Assembly: GCF_016892705.1 (NCBI RefSeq)
Contig: NZ_JAFEMB010000001.1
Span: 1,798,001 to 1,862,000, forward strand
Length of the DNA stretch: 64,000 nt
Reading direction: 5' to 3'
DNA from: Microvirga pudoricolor
GTDB lineage: Bacteria > Pseudomonadota > Alphaproteobacteria > Rhizobiales > Beijerinckiaceae
The notes below the pieces were generated by a model. It made no database searches, was not told the origin of the DNA, and saw only the letters and a list, made by a program, of their open reading frames with translations. The position numbers and the translations under genes are program-made. Positions 54,788 through 63,991 of this stretch are shown one piece after another (the first letter of the stretch is position 1; each line of letters begins with the position of its first letter).

Positions 54788-54815
54788 AAAGGCCCGATGA
54801 AGTGTCGGGCCTTTT
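54788..54815 (+). terminator. Intrinsic terminator or attenuator between adaptor and pump genes
   Basis: AAAGGCCCGA (54788-54797) pairs perfectly with TCGGGCCTTT (54805-54814) over 10 bp with a 7-base loop, followed by TTT. It lies only five bases after the adaptor stop and 45 before the pump start, so it could lower pump expression relative to the adaptor. Confidence 0.8.
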
Positions 54816-54859
54816 CACTTCCTTCGATCCATCGCGATCCAGCCCGGCGGGATTGACCT

Positions 54860-57800
54860 ATGCGTTTCGCCCATTTCTTCGTCGACCGCCCCATCTTCGC
54901 CAGCGTGCTGTCGATCGTCCTGCTCATCGTCGGCAGCGTCGCGTATCTCGGTCTTCCGATCGCGCAGTACCCGGACATCACGCCGCCCACCATCGTGGTG
55001 CGGGCGACCTATCCGGGCGCCAACGCCGAGACCGTCGCGGCCACCGTGGCCACGCCCCTGGAGCAGCAGATCAACGGCGTCGAGGACATGCTCTACATGT
55101 CCTCTTATTCCACCGGCGACGGCGCGATGGCGCTGACGATTACGTTCAAGCTCGGAACCGATCTCGACACCGCCCAGGTGCTGGTGCAGAACCGGGTCGC
55201 CATCGCGACGCCTCGCCTGCCCGAGGAGGTGCGGCGGCTCGGCATCACCACGCTCAAGAGTTCGCCCGACCTGATGATGGTCGTGCACATGCTCTCGCCC
55301 GACGAGACCTACGACCAGCTCTACGTCTCGAACTACGCCCGCAACAACGTGCGCGACATCCTCATGCGCCTCGACGGCGTGGGCGATCTCATCCTGTTCG
55401 GAGAGCGGCAATATTCCCTGCGCGTGTGGCTCGATCCCGAGAAGCTCGCGGCCTCGAGGCTCACCGCCAGCGAGGTCGTGCGGGCGATCCAGGAGCAGAA
55501 CGTGCAGGTCTCCGGCGGCGCGCTCGGACAAGAGCCGACGCCCTCCGACGCGGCGTTCCAGCTGACCGTGAGCACGCAAGGCCGCTTCGAGGATCCGCGC
55601 CAGTTCCGCCAGATCATCGTCACCTCGACCCCGGACGGGCGCCTCGTGCGGCTGCAGGACGTGGCCCGGGTCGAGTTCGGCGCGCAGGATTACGTGACGA
55701 ACTCCTATCTCAACGGCAAGCCCGCGGTGGCGCTGGGCATCTTCCAGCGGCCGGGCACGAATGCGCTTGCGGCGGCGGACCAGATCATCGACACCATGGA
55801 GCGCCTCAAGGCGGATTTCCCGCCCGGCATCACCTATGAGATCGTCTACAACCCGACGGAATTCATCGCCGAGAGCGTGAACGAGGTCTACAAGACCCTG
55901 TTCGAAGCCGCCGCCCTCGTGGTCGTGGTGGTGCTCGTCTTCCTCCAGAGCTGGCGCACCGCCATCATCCCCATCATCGCCATCCCGGTCTCGCTCATCG
56001 GCACCTTCGCGGTCATGTCGATGCTCGGGTTCTCCATCAACACCCTCACGCTCTTCGGCATGGTGCTGGCCATCGGCATCGTGGTGGACGACGCGATCGT
56101 GGTGGTGGAGAACGTGGAGCGCAACATCGCGCAGGGCCTGTCGCCCCGGGAGGCCGCGCACAAGACCATGGACGAGGTCGGTACGGCGCTTGTCGCCATC
56201 GCGCTGGTGCTCGCGGCGGTGTTCATTCCCACCGCCTTCATCCCCGGCATCACGGGCCAGTTCTACCGCCAGTTCGCGCTGACCATCGCGGTCTCGACCC
56301 TCATCTCGGCCTTCAACTCGCTGACCCTGTCGCCCGCCCTGGCGGCGATTCTGCTCAAGCCGCACAGCCACGAGGCGCCGCGCAACCCCATCGCGCGGTT
56401 CGGGAGCCGTCTGGCCGGCGGGTTCAACCGGGGCTTCGACGCGACCTCCAACGGCTACGCGAAGACCGTGGGCGTGTTCGTGCGGCACAAGCTCATCGTG
56501 CTGCCGATCTATGCGGGGCTTCTGGCCGGCACGGTCTGGATCGCCAACCACGTGCCGCGCGGCTTCATTCCAAGCCTCGACCAGGGCTACGCCATCGTAG
56601 TGGTGCAATTGCCGGACGGAGCCGCCCTGTCGCGCACGGACGCGGTGGTGCAGCGCGCCTCCAAGATCATGCAGGAGACCCCCGGCGTGAAGGACGCGGT
56701 GGCCTTCGCGGGCTTCTCGGGCGCCACCTTCACCAACGCCACCAACGCGGCCGCGATCTTCGCGAGCTTCAAGCCGTTCGAGGAGCGCATCGAGCGCGGG
56801 GAAACCGCCGAGAAGATCATCGGCGATCTGTTCGGCCGCATGCAGCAGATCGAGGAAGCCTTCATCATCGCGATCCCGCCGCCGCCGGTGCGCGGCCTCG
56901 GCAACTCGGGCGGCTTCCGGCTCCAGCTCCAGAACCGCACAGGCGACGACGTGCGCAGCGTTCTGGCGGCCGCCCAGCAGATCATGGGCCAGGCGCGCCA
57001 GAACCCGAACGTGTCGGGCGTGTTCACCACCTTCTCGGCCAACTCGCCTCAGGTCTTCCTGGCGGTGGACCGCCAGAAGGCAAGCATCCTCAACGTTCCC
57101 ATCTCCAACATCTTCGAGACCCTGCGCATCAACTTGGGCACGGCCTACGTGAACGACTTCAACGCCTTCGGGCGGGTCTATCAGGTGCGCGCCCAGGCCG
57201 ACCAGCGCTTCCGCGTCGACCAGGCCGACATCAACCGCCTGCGGGTGCGCTCCGCCACCGGGGCGCTGGTGCCCATGGGGACGCTGGTGGAAATCCGCGA
57301 GATCTCGGGGCCGGACCTCATCCAGCGCTACAACATGTATACGTCCGTGTCGCTGCAGGGGGATGCGGGGCCGGGCGTCTCGTCGGGCACGGCGCTCGAC
57401 ACCATGGAGCAGCTGGCGCGCCAGAACCTGTCGCCCGGCATGGGCTTCGAGTGGACGGAGCTCGCCTTCCAGGAGCGCCAGACCGGCAACACGGCGATCT
57501 TCATCTTCGGGCTCTCCGTGCTGTTCGTCTTCCTGGTGCTGGCGGCCCAGTACGAGAGCTGGTCGCTGCCGCTCGCGATCATCCTCATCGTTCCCATGAG
57601 CGTGCTCTCGGCCCTGCTCGGCGTGATGCTGCGCGGCATGGACAACAACATCCTGACGCAGATCGGCCTCGTGGTGCTGGTGGGGCTGGCTGCCAAGAAC
57701 GCGATCCTGATCGTGGAATTCGCCAAGCAGGCCGAAGAGGAGGGGATGAGCCCCATCGAGGCCGTCATCGAGGCCTGCCGCCTGCGACTGCGGCCGATCC

Positions 57801-58042
57801 TGATGACCGCCTTCGCGTTCATTCTCGGCGTCCTGCCGCTGGTCATCGCCACCGGTCCCGGCGCGGAAATGCGCCAGGCGCTCGGAACCGCGGTGTTCTC
57901 CGGCATGATCGGCGTGACGGTCTTCGGCCTGTTCCTCACCCCGGTCTTCTACGTGGCCCTGCGGCTCCTGGTCCTGCGCTTCGGGCGCAAGCCCAAGGCA
58001 GCCCCGCCGCAGGACGCCACGGAGCCGGCGCCCGCCGAATGA
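54860..58042 (+). CDS. RND multidrug efflux pump (AcrB/HAE1 family)
   Basis: A 1060-residue inner-membrane pump. Landmarks are FFVDRPIFASVLSIVLLIVG at the N-terminus, the periplasmic porter segment TIVVRATYPGANAETVAATV, the conserved transmembrane aspartates in GIVVDDAIVVVENVERN (helix 4), and the C-terminal half repeating ILIVPMSVLSALLGVMLRG and GLAAKNAILIVEFAKQ. It exports hydrophobic compounds using proton motive force, with the adaptor upstream. GGCGGGATTGACCT precedes the ATG and is weak. Confidence 0.95.
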   Translation: MRFAHFFVDRPIFASVLSIVLLIVGSVAYLGLPIAQYPDITPPTIVVRATYPGANAETVAATVATPLEQQINGVEDMLYMSSYSTGDGAMALTITFKLGTDLDTAQVLVQNRVAIATPRLPEEVRRLGITTLKSSPDLMMVVHMLSPDETYDQLYVSNYARNNVRDILMRLDGVGDLILFGERQYSLRVWLDPEKLAASRLTASEVVRAIQEQNVQVSGGALGQEPTPSDAAFQLTVSTQGRFEDPRQFRQIIVTSTPDGRLVRLQDVARVEFGAQDYVTNSYLNGKPAVALGIFQRPGTNALAAADQIIDTMERLKADFPPGITYEIVYNPTEFIAESVNEVYKTLFEAAALVVVVVLVFLQSWRTAIIPIIAIPVSLIGTFAVMSMLGFSINTLTLFGMVLAIGIVVDDAIVVVENVERNIAQGLSPREAAHKTMDEVGTALVAIALVLAAVFIPTAFIPGITGQFYRQFALTIAVSTLISAFNSLTLSPALAAILLKPHSHEAPRNPIARFGSRLAGGFNRGFDATSNGYAKTVGVFVRHKLIVLPIYAGLLAGTVWIANHVPRGFIPSLDQGYAIVVVQLPDGAALSRTDAVVQRASKIMQETPGVKDAVAFAGFSGATFTNATNAAAIFASFKPFEERIERGETAEKIIGDLFGRMQQIEEAFIIAIPPPPVRGLGNSGGFRLQLQNRTGDDVRSVLAAAQQIMGQARQNPNVSGVFTTFSANSPQVFLAVDRQKASILNVPISNIFETLRINLGTAYVNDFNAFGRVYQVRAQADQRFRVDQADINRLRVRSATGALVPMGTLVEIREISGPDLIQRYNMYTSVSLQGDAGPGVSSGTALDTMEQLARQNLSPGMGFEWTELAFQERQTGNTAIFIFGLSVLFVFLVLAAQYESWSLPLAIILIVPMSVLSALLGVMLRGMDNNILTQIGLVVLVGLAAKNAILIVEFAKQAEEEGMSPIEAVIEACRLRLRPILMTAFAFILGVLPLVIATGPGAEMRQALGTAVFSGMIGVTVFGLFLTPVFYVALRLLVLRFGRKPKAAPPQDATEPAPAE

Positions 58043-58112
58043 CGGCGGATGCCCTGGGCAAGCGCGCCGGGAGTGCTATCTTCGGGGCTCCCGTCTGCTC
58101 TCAAGGACAGCC

Positions 58113-59360
58113 ATGAACGAGGCGCAAGCCAACCAGATCGCCCAGGCGATGACCGAGGCCGGCCTCGTCGGGGCGTCCGAGCTCGACCTTTTGAGGGATT
58201 TCTGCGGCCGGCTGATCGAGAACGGCCTGCCGATCTCCCGCGCGAACGTGCTCATCGACACCCTGCACCCGATCCATGAGGGCCGCGTCTTCCGCTGGCG
58301 CTGCGACGAGAGCGATCAGGCCCCCATGGTGGAGTACGGCCGCTCCACGCAGGGCGGACAGGTGGCGCAGAGCTGGCAGCGCAGCCCGTTCTACGCGCTG
58401 GTGCAATCCGGCGAGAACCTGATCCGCCGCAGCCTGAAGGGAGACGGCGCGTTCGACTTCCCGATCCTCGACGACCTGAAGGCGGAGGGCCAGACCGATT
58501 TCGTGGCCATGATCCACCGCTTCGCGGCCGACGGCGTGATCGGCGAGATGGATTGCGTCTATTCCTCCTGGGCGACGGACCATCCCGACGGCTTCTCGGA
58601 CGCCCAGGTGGACGCCCTGTGCCGCCTGGTGCCGTCCCTGGCCTTGGCCGCCAAATGCACCTCCCTGGCGCGGATCGCCGAGACCCTGGTCGAAACCTAT
58701 CTCGGCCGCGACGCCGGGCGCCGGGTGCTCAGCGGCCGCATCGAGCGGGGCGTCACGGACCGCATTGAGGCGGTCCTATGGTTCAGCGATCTGCGAAGCT
58801 TCACGCATATCACCGAGACGGCCGAGCCTGAGCAGATCATCCCGTTCCTCAACGACTACGCGGAGGCGATCATCTCGTCGGTCCACGAGGCCGGCGGCGA
58901 CGTCCTGAAGCTCATCGGCGACGGCACGCTGGCGATCTTCAACGCCGACCGCTCCCAGGACGCCTGCCGCTGCGCCCTGCATGCGGAAAAACTCATGCGG
59001 GCCCGCGTCGCGGACCTGAACGCCGAGCGAACCGCCGAAGGCCTGCCCGTGACGGAAGCCTATCTCGGGCTTCACATCGGCGAGGTGTTCTACGGCAATA
59101 TCGGCAGCCACGAGCGGCTCGACTTCACCGTGGTGGGGCCCGCCGTCAACGAGGCCACGCGCATCGCGGCGCTGTGCCGCTCTGTCGAAAAGGACGTGCT
59201 GATCTCCTCGGCTTTCGCGGCCGCCGCCGCCGAGGCGGAGCGGCAGCGCATCGTCTCCGTGGGCCGTTTCGCCCTGAAGGGCATCAAGCGTCCGCGCGAA
59301 TTGTTTACCCTCGAGCCCGAAGACGAAGCAAGCCTTCAGATCGTCCAGGCGCGCGGGTGA
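58113..59360 (+). CDS. Class III adenylate/guanylate cyclase with N-terminal GAF-like sensor
   Basis: A 415-residue protein. The N-terminal 200 residues (FCGRLIENGLPISRANVLID; WATDHPDGFSDAQVDALCRLV) are GAF-like and probably sensory. The cyclase domain (about 215-400) has the metal motif VLWFSDLRSFTHITE (first Asp), LIGDGTLAIF (second Asp) and the nucleotide-fold block IGEVFYGNIGSHERLDFTVVGPAVNEATRI. It makes a cyclic nucleotide in response to an unknown signal. Its last 25 bases overlap the 3' end of the convergent glucosidase gene. Confidence 0.92.
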   Translation: MNEAQANQIAQAMTEAGLVGASELDLLRDFCGRLIENGLPISRANVLIDTLHPIHEGRVFRWRCDESDQAPMVEYGRSTQGGQVAQSWQRSPFYALVQSGENLIRRSLKGDGAFDFPILDDLKAEGQTDFVAMIHRFAADGVIGEMDCVYSSWATDHPDGFSDAQVDALCRLVPSLALAAKCTSLARIAETLVETYLGRDAGRRVLSGRIERGVTDRIEAVLWFSDLRSFTHITETAEPEQIIPFLNDYAEAIISSVHEAGGDVLKLIGDGTLAIFNADRSQDACRCALHAEKLMRARVADLNAERTAEGLPVTEAYLGLHIGEVFYGNIGSHERLDFTVVGPAVNEATRIAALCRSVEKDVLISSAFAAAAAEAERQRIVSVGRFALKGIKRPRELFTLEPEDEASLQIVQARG

Positions 59361-61183
59361 CCGTTCGACAATTCCCGGTCGATGTAATAGGCCGCGCTGA
59401 TCAGCGACAGATGCGTGAAGGCCTGCGGGTAGTTGCCCAGATGCTCGCCTTTCGGCCCAAGCTCCTCCGCATAGAGGCCGACATGGTTGGCGTAGCCCAG
59501 CATCTTCTCGAACAGGAACCGCGCCTGGCGCAGGTCACCCGAGCGGGCCAGGGCCTCCACGTACCAGAACGAGCACATGGTGAACGAGCCCTCCGTGCCT
59601 TCAAGCGCATCGAAGGTGCTCTCGCTGGCATCGTAGCGGTGCACGAGGCTGTCGCGGGCCAGGCGTCGGGTGATCGCATCGAGCGTCGAGAGCCAGCGCG
59701 GATCGGTGGGCGAGATGAAGCGCACGAGGGGCATCATCAGAGCTGAGGCGTCGACGGAGGTGCCGCCTTTATACTGCACGAAGGAACGTTCCTTCTCGTC
59801 CCAGAACTCCTCGTGCACGCTCCGGAAAATGTCGTCCCGCAAGGTGGCCCAATCGGTCATCGGGGCCGGGAGTGACCGTTTGTCCGCCAGACGCAGGGCG
59901 CGGTCGACCGCGACCCAGCTCATGACGCGGGAATGCAGGAACTCCTTACGGCCGCCCCGGAATTCCCAGATCCCCTCGTCGGGCCGGCGCCAGTTGTCGC
60001 CAAGCCAATCGACCATGTGCTGGACGTTGCGCCAGCCTTCATAGGAAATCGGGATGCCGTATTTGTTGCTGAGATAGACCGAGTCCATCAGCTCGCCGTA
60101 GATGTCGATCTGGAGCTGAGAGTAAGCCGCGTTGCCGATCCGCACGGGCTGCGAATCCGCATAGCCGGACAGGTGCTCCAACTCTTCCTCGGGAAGTTCA
60201 TGATGGCCGTCGATGGCGTACATCAGCTGGAGCGGGCCCTGGCCGCAGGGCTCGCAGGCGCGTTCGTGGATCCAGGCCATGTAGGCGCGCGCCTCGTCCA
60301 TGAAACCGAGCCGGATGAAGGCGTAGACCGTGAAAGATGCGTCGCGGATCCAGGTGTAGCGATAATCCCAGTTGCGCGTGCCGCCCAGCGTTTCCGGCAG
60401 CCCGAAAGTCGGCGCCGCCACCATGGAGCCGTACTTGTGGCTCGTCAGGAGTTTCAGCACGAGGGCGGACCGGTGCACCATCTCGCGCCAACGTCCCTGA
60501 TAGGTCGAGCGGCCGATCCAGTTCGTCCAGTAATTGGCGGTTTCCTTGAAGGCGCTCGTCACAAAATCCGGCGCGGCGGCCGGCGAGTCCTGGCCGGGCT
60601 CCACCTCTTCCAGAACGAAGGCGGCCGAAGCCCCGCCTCGCAGTTTGAATTCGGCGACGGCCGCGCCATCCTGCACCTGCATCTTCGCGTCGGGCGACCG
60701 GAGACGAAGGATGGGCTGCGCATCGGTGTCCGGCACGAACACCAGGCCTTCCGAGGTCTCCTCGACCTTGTGGCCCACACGGGCATAGCCGAAGCGCGGA
60801 TCGAAGGTCATGCGAAAGCCGAGTTCGCCCTGGACGGATTTGGCGCGCCGGACCAGTTTCTTGCCGGGCGAACCGTCCGAGCGGACCCACATGAAGTCCG
60901 AGATCTCCGCCACGCCGTCCTCTTCGAGAAAGCGGGTCAGGAGAATGTTGGTGTCCGACAGATAGAGCTGGCGCGGATGGGCGTCGTCGAGGGCGGGACT
61001 GATCTTGAAGCGCCCACCTTTCTTGCGGTCGAGCAGGGCGCCGAAGACCGTCGGGCTGTCGAAGTGCGGCCAGCAGAGGAAGTCGATGGAGCCGTTCGTG
61101 CCCACCAGCGCCAGGGATCGCATGTCGCCGATCACGCCGTAATGCTCGATGGGCAGATCGCGGTCGGATTCGGTCATGCCCAT
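59336..61183 (-). CDS. Glycoside hydrolase family 15 protein (glucoamylase/trehalase type)
   Basis: A 615-residue GH15 protein. The family N-terminus is EHYGVIGDMRSLALVGTNGSIDFLCWPHFDSP. The alpha6/alpha6 barrel has GLPETLGGTRNWDYRYTWIRDASFT (active-site Arg-Asp segment) and the late LYAEELGPKGEHLGNYPQAFTHLSLI with the catalytic base Glu. The form without a starch-binding domain is common in alphaproteobacteria and often annotated as trehalase-like. It is 34 bases from the SDR gene upstream, probably in one operon, so glucose it releases could be oxidised there. Confidence 0.93.
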   Translation of the reverse strand: MGMTESDRDLPIEHYGVIGDMRSLALVGTNGSIDFLCWPHFDSPTVFGALLDRKKGGRFKISPALDDAHPRQLYLSDTNILLTRFLEEDGVAEISDFMWVRSDGSPGKKLVRRAKSVQGELGFRMTFDPRFGYARVGHKVEETSEGLVFVPDTDAQPILRLRSPDAKMQVQDGAAVAEFKLRGGASAAFVLEEVEPGQDSPAAAPDFVTSAFKETANYWTNWIGRSTYQGRWREMVHRSALVLKLLTSHKYGSMVAAPTFGLPETLGGTRNWDYRYTWIRDASFTVYAFIRLGFMDEARAYMAWIHERACEPCGQGPLQLMYAIDGHHELPEEELEHLSGYADSQPVRIGNAAYSQLQIDIYGELMDSVYLSNKYGIPISYEGWRNVQHMVDWLGDNWRRPDEGIWEFRGGRKEFLHSRVMSWVAVDRALRLADKRSLPAPMTDWATLRDDIFRSVHEEFWDEKERSFVQYKGGTSVDASALMMPLVRFISPTDPRWLSTLDAITRRLARDSLVHRYDASESTFDALEGTEGSFTMCSFWYVEALARSGDLRQARFLFEKMLGYANHVGLYAEELGPKGEHLGNYPQAFTHLSLISAAYYIDRELSNGHPRAWTI

Positions 61184-61217
61184 CTCCTGTCGGGGTATGT
61201 GACGCCATGCGGCGCGG

Positions 61218-62015
61218 TCAGCCGTTATCCTCGAAGCCGGGATAGAGCGTCATGCCGCCGTCCACGAACAGCGTCGTGCCGGTGACATAATCGCTGTCGT
61301 CCGAGGCCAGCCAAAGGGCCGCCTTGGCGACGTCTTCCGGTTCGCCGATGCGGCCGTAGGGGATCAGTTTGAGAAGACGCCGGAGCGCCTCCTCCGTTCC
61401 CCAGGCCTCCTTGTTGATCGGGGTCCGAATGGCGCCCGGCGCGATGGCGTTCACGCGAATGTGCTCATGCGCCACTTCCTGGGCGAGGCTTTTCATCATC
61501 AGCATGACGCCGCCCTTGGAGGCTGCGTAATTCACGTGGCCCGCCCAGGGAATGACCTCGTGGACGGAACTCATGCAGATGATCTTGCCGCGCGCCCGCG
61601 ACACGTTCGGGGTCTCGGGTTGACGCAGGAATTGCCGCACGGCGGCCCGGCAGCTCAGGAACTGGCCCGTCAGATTGACGTCGATCACCTTGCGCCAGTC
61701 GTCCAGGGACATGTCCTTGAAGGCCGCATCCTTCTGCAGGCCCGAATTCGCCACCAGGATGTCGAGACGGCCGAACCGCTCGACGGTCTGGGCTACCATG
61801 GCGTCCACGGCGGCCTCGTCGGACACGTCCGCACCCACCGCGAACGCCTCGCCGCCCGCCTGCGTGATCTCGTCGGCCAGCGTCTTCGCCGCATCGCCTC
61901 CGGAGCGGTAATTGATCGCCACCCGGACCCCGGCCGCGCCCAGGGCTTGCGCGATCCCGGCTCCGATTCCCGACGATCCGCCGGTCACGAGTGCGGTCTG
62001 TCCCTTCAACGTCAT
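61218..62015 (-). CDS. SDR-family dehydrogenase, glucose 1-dehydrogenase-like
   Basis: A 265-residue classical SDR. The NAD(P) loop is ALVTGGSSGIGAGIAQALG, NNAG is seen as VANSGLQ (Asn and Gly kept, one Ala changed), and the catalytic set is Ser in CMSSVHEVIP and YAASK (Tyr-Lys). The C-terminal TGTTLFVDGGMTLYPGF matches glucose 1-dehydrogenases. Start ATG 62015 was chosen because the Rossmann fold begins there, after GGGAGGCTCC. It lies upstream of the GH15 gene and was probably cotranscribed with it. Confidence 0.92.
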   Translation of the reverse strand: MTLKGQTALVTGGSSGIGAGIAQALGAAGVRVAINYRSGGDAAKTLADEITQAGGEAFAVGADVSDEAAVDAMVAQTVERFGRLDILVANSGLQKDAAFKDMSLDDWRKVIDVNLTGQFLSCRAAVRQFLRQPETPNVSRARGKIICMSSVHEVIPWAGHVNYAASKGGVMLMMKSLAQEVAHEHIRVNAIAPGAIRTPINKEAWGTEEALRRLLKLIPYGRIGEPEDVAKAALWLASDDSDYVTGTTLFVDGGMTLYPGFEDNG

Positions 62016-62136
62016 GGAGCCTCCCTGCGGTTCGTTGGATCGGCCGTGAAGCGACGGGTCACGCGTTCCGTTCCACGGGCTGCCGGCGTCTCGATGCGGT
62101 CCGCCGACACGAGAGGTAGGGCCGGAGACCGGATGA

Positions 62137-62661
62137 TCAAACGGTGGGAGCCGTTTTCGCCGGGTCGTCCGACAGGTGGATGTGGCAGCAGCCGCTGCCA
62201 TGTCCCGGGGTCCACGTCCTGTTCTCGAACCGGATGCCCGTGGCCTCGAAGAGCCCGCGATCGAAGGCGCCGGCGATGCGGCACAGGGTGGCGAGGCGAT
62301 CCTCGCTCACGCCCGCTTCCACCCACGCGTCCTTGAGCGGACAGCGCTGCACCTCGAAGCTGATCCCATCCGCCCTGCGGCTCACATGCGTGGGGTACAT
62401 GCGGCCGCCGTCCGGGCTCACGGCCAGGAAGGCCTCCCCGATGGCACGCGCGTCCGTGGGGCCGAAGCCTTTAAACGCCAGCGCCGCCACCTCCTGGCCG
62501 CGTTTCTCCACGGCCTGAATCATCACGTCCTCGGCGGCCTCCTCGCCGAAGCGCCCAACGAGTTCGTCATAGAACAGGCGGTAGAGGTCGGCCCGGTTGC
62601 GGAAGGCAGATTCCAATTCGCGTGCGAGCGTTTCCGCCCGCGCCTCGGGTGTATGGGTCAA
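62137..62661 (-). CDS. L-2-amino-thiazoline-4-carboxylic acid hydrolase-like protein
   Basis: A 174-residue protein resembling the ATC hydrolase family, which converts aminothiazoline carboxylate to a cysteine precursor. Segments ESAFRNRADLYRLFYDELV, QRCPLKDAWVEAGV and GIRFENRTWTPGHGSGCCHIH (Cys pair and His, likely active or metal site) support this. The TTG start at 62661 has GGGGAG seven bases upstream and overlaps the stop of the GFA gene (TTGA). The activity in this organism is unknown. Confidence 0.78.
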   Translation of the reverse strand: MTHTPEARAETLARELESAFRNRADLYRLFYDELVGRFGEEAAEDVMIQAVEKRGQEVAALAFKGFGPTDARAIGEAFLAVSPDGGRMYPTHVSRRADGISFEVQRCPLKDAWVEAGVSEDRLATLCRIAGAFDRGLFEATGIRFENRTWTPGHGSGCCHIHLSDDPAKTAPTV

Positions 62662-63155
62662 GTCTGGCTCCCCGGTTGATGATTCCCGCCGGATGATAAT
62701 GCCGTCCGCGTCGCGAAGTCCCGAACCAATCCCTCATAGGCCTCGAAGGGCGGAAAGGTCTCGAAGGAATGGATCGCCGCCGTGGAGGCCCAGGGCAGTT
62801 TCGTGCTCGTGTAGGTCTCGATGAACGGCGCGGCGAAGCCCTCCGCATCGTCCAGCATGGTTGGGCGCAGGTTGACGAACATGTCCATGCCCTCGGGCCG
62901 CGTGAACATCCAGGTCAGGCAGCGGCCGCAGAAGTAATGCCGGGTCGCGCCGTGCAATCCGCCGATGACGAGCTCGCCCTGGGTGACGTGAAAACCCTCG
63001 CTCGGGATCGCGGCGCTCAGCGAGAAGGCGCTGGAGCTCATGCGGCGGCACCCGTCGCAGTGACACGCCATGGTCAGAAGCGGCGGCGCGTCCACGCGGA
63101 TCCGAACCTGGCCGCACCGGCATCCTCCGTCACGGGGCAGCTTCCAATCGGCCAT
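62658..63155 (-). CDS. GFA/CENP-V-family zinc protein
   Basis: A 165-residue protein of the glutathione-dependent formaldehyde-activating family. The zinc ligands are visible as GGCRCGQVRIR, MACHCDGCRRMSSSAF and YFCGRCLTWMF (paired Cys). The role of the family is mostly unproven beyond Gfa itself. It overlaps the ATC-hydrolase-like gene by four bases, so both are translated from one message. Confidence 0.92.
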   Translation of the reverse strand: MADWKLPRDGGCRCGQVRIRVDAPPLLTMACHCDGCRRMSSSAFSLSAAIPSEGFHVTQGELVIGGLHGATRHYFCGRCLTWMFTRPEGMDMFVNLRPTMLDDAEGFAAPFIETYTSTKLPWASTAAIHSFETFPPFEAYEGLVRDFATRTALSSGGNHQPGSQT

Positions 63156-63230
63156 CGCCGAGCCCTCCCATAGCCTCCGTCCGGGAGATAGGGCGAGTCC
63201 GGGCGGTGAACACCTGATCGTCGGGGATGC

Positions 63231-63641
63231 TTATTCGGCGGGGGTCATGCGCAAGGTCTGCTCGGGTGCTGAGACCCGCTCGGGACGGAACACGAAATAG
63301 GCGAACAGCAAGGCGCCTGCCATCACGACCAGAGACGACAGGCCCGCGATGGGTTCGGCGCCCGCATGTCCGAGATGAAGCGCCGCGACGGCCGCGTTCA
63401 ACGTGACCGTTCCGAACGCCCAGACGCCGACCTGAACCAGGGCGAGGCGTTTCACGTCCAGGGCGGGGCGTCGCTCGTAGTAGAGCCCGAACAGGAACAT
63501 CGAGACCCAGCCCAGCAGGTTGACATGCGCGTGAACCGGCATCAGCGAATGGTCCTGGGACGCCGCCATGCCGATCCCCATGCCGATGCCGGTGATGATG
63601 AAAAGGATTGCGAGCCGAAAGCTGAGGGTCGATGCCTTCAT
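63231..63641 (-). CDS. Small membrane protein with oxidase subunit I-like histidines
   Basis: A 136-residue protein with four membrane segments, beginning LAILFIITGIGMGIGMAA. The second helix holds PVHAHVNLLGWVSMFLFGLYYE, whose HAHxNxxGW pattern resembles a heme-ligand helix of cbb3-type oxidase or NorB proteins. Too short to be an oxidase, it may be a small heme protein or a stray family member. The start is preceded by GGAGG. Confidence 0.75.
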   Translation of the reverse strand: MKASTLSFRLAILFIITGIGMGIGMAASQDHSLMPVHAHVNLLGWVSMFLFGLYYERRPALDVKRLALVQVGVWAFGTVTLNAAVAALHLGHAGAEPIAGLSSLVVMAGALLFAYFVFRPERVSAPEQTLRMTPAE

Positions 63642-63757
63642 GACGGGGCCTCCGCGGCTTTGATCGGGGCTCAGGGACGGCCCATCTGTCGATTGTCGAG
63701 GCGCAAACTATTTGCCGCGGTGCGCCGGAGCACAATCGCTCTTTCGAAGTAGGAGCC

Positions 63758-63991
63758 CTATCCGATTTCCTCCCAGCGCTTCATGGGGGGCATGAAGGTG
63801 CGATGGCTGTCGCGATAATAGCATGCGACATCGCCGATGAGGATTTCGGCGAGGTCGTCGATTTCGCGCACGGTCCGGTCGATCTGGTGATATTCGGGTC
63901 CGCCGGTCGGCAGGTCGGCCAGGCTCCGCGCCAGCAGGTGGCGAGCCGGCCGCAAGGCTTCCAGGAGCCTGTCGGCGACCTGCCGGTTCAT
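63758..63991 (-). CDS. Hypothetical 77-residue protein
   Basis: I do not recognise a family. The sequence is helical and charged (RQVADRLLEALRPARHLLA; EYHQIDRTVREIDDLAEILIG), with one Cys in GDVACYYRDSHRTF. No signal peptide or membrane segment is seen. It lies 116 bases upstream of the membrane-protein gene on the same strand. An intact frame and a plausible length are the only support. Confidence 0.5.
   Translation of the reverse strand: MNRQVADRLLEALRPARHLLARSLADLPTGGPEYHQIDRTVREIDDLAEILIGDVACYYRDSHRTFMPPMKRWEEIG

Noticed and set aside
54815..56608. A 597-residue His/Asp/Glu-rich frame antisense to the RND pump
   Set aside because: Composition is that of a reversed membrane-protein gene; no domain is seen.
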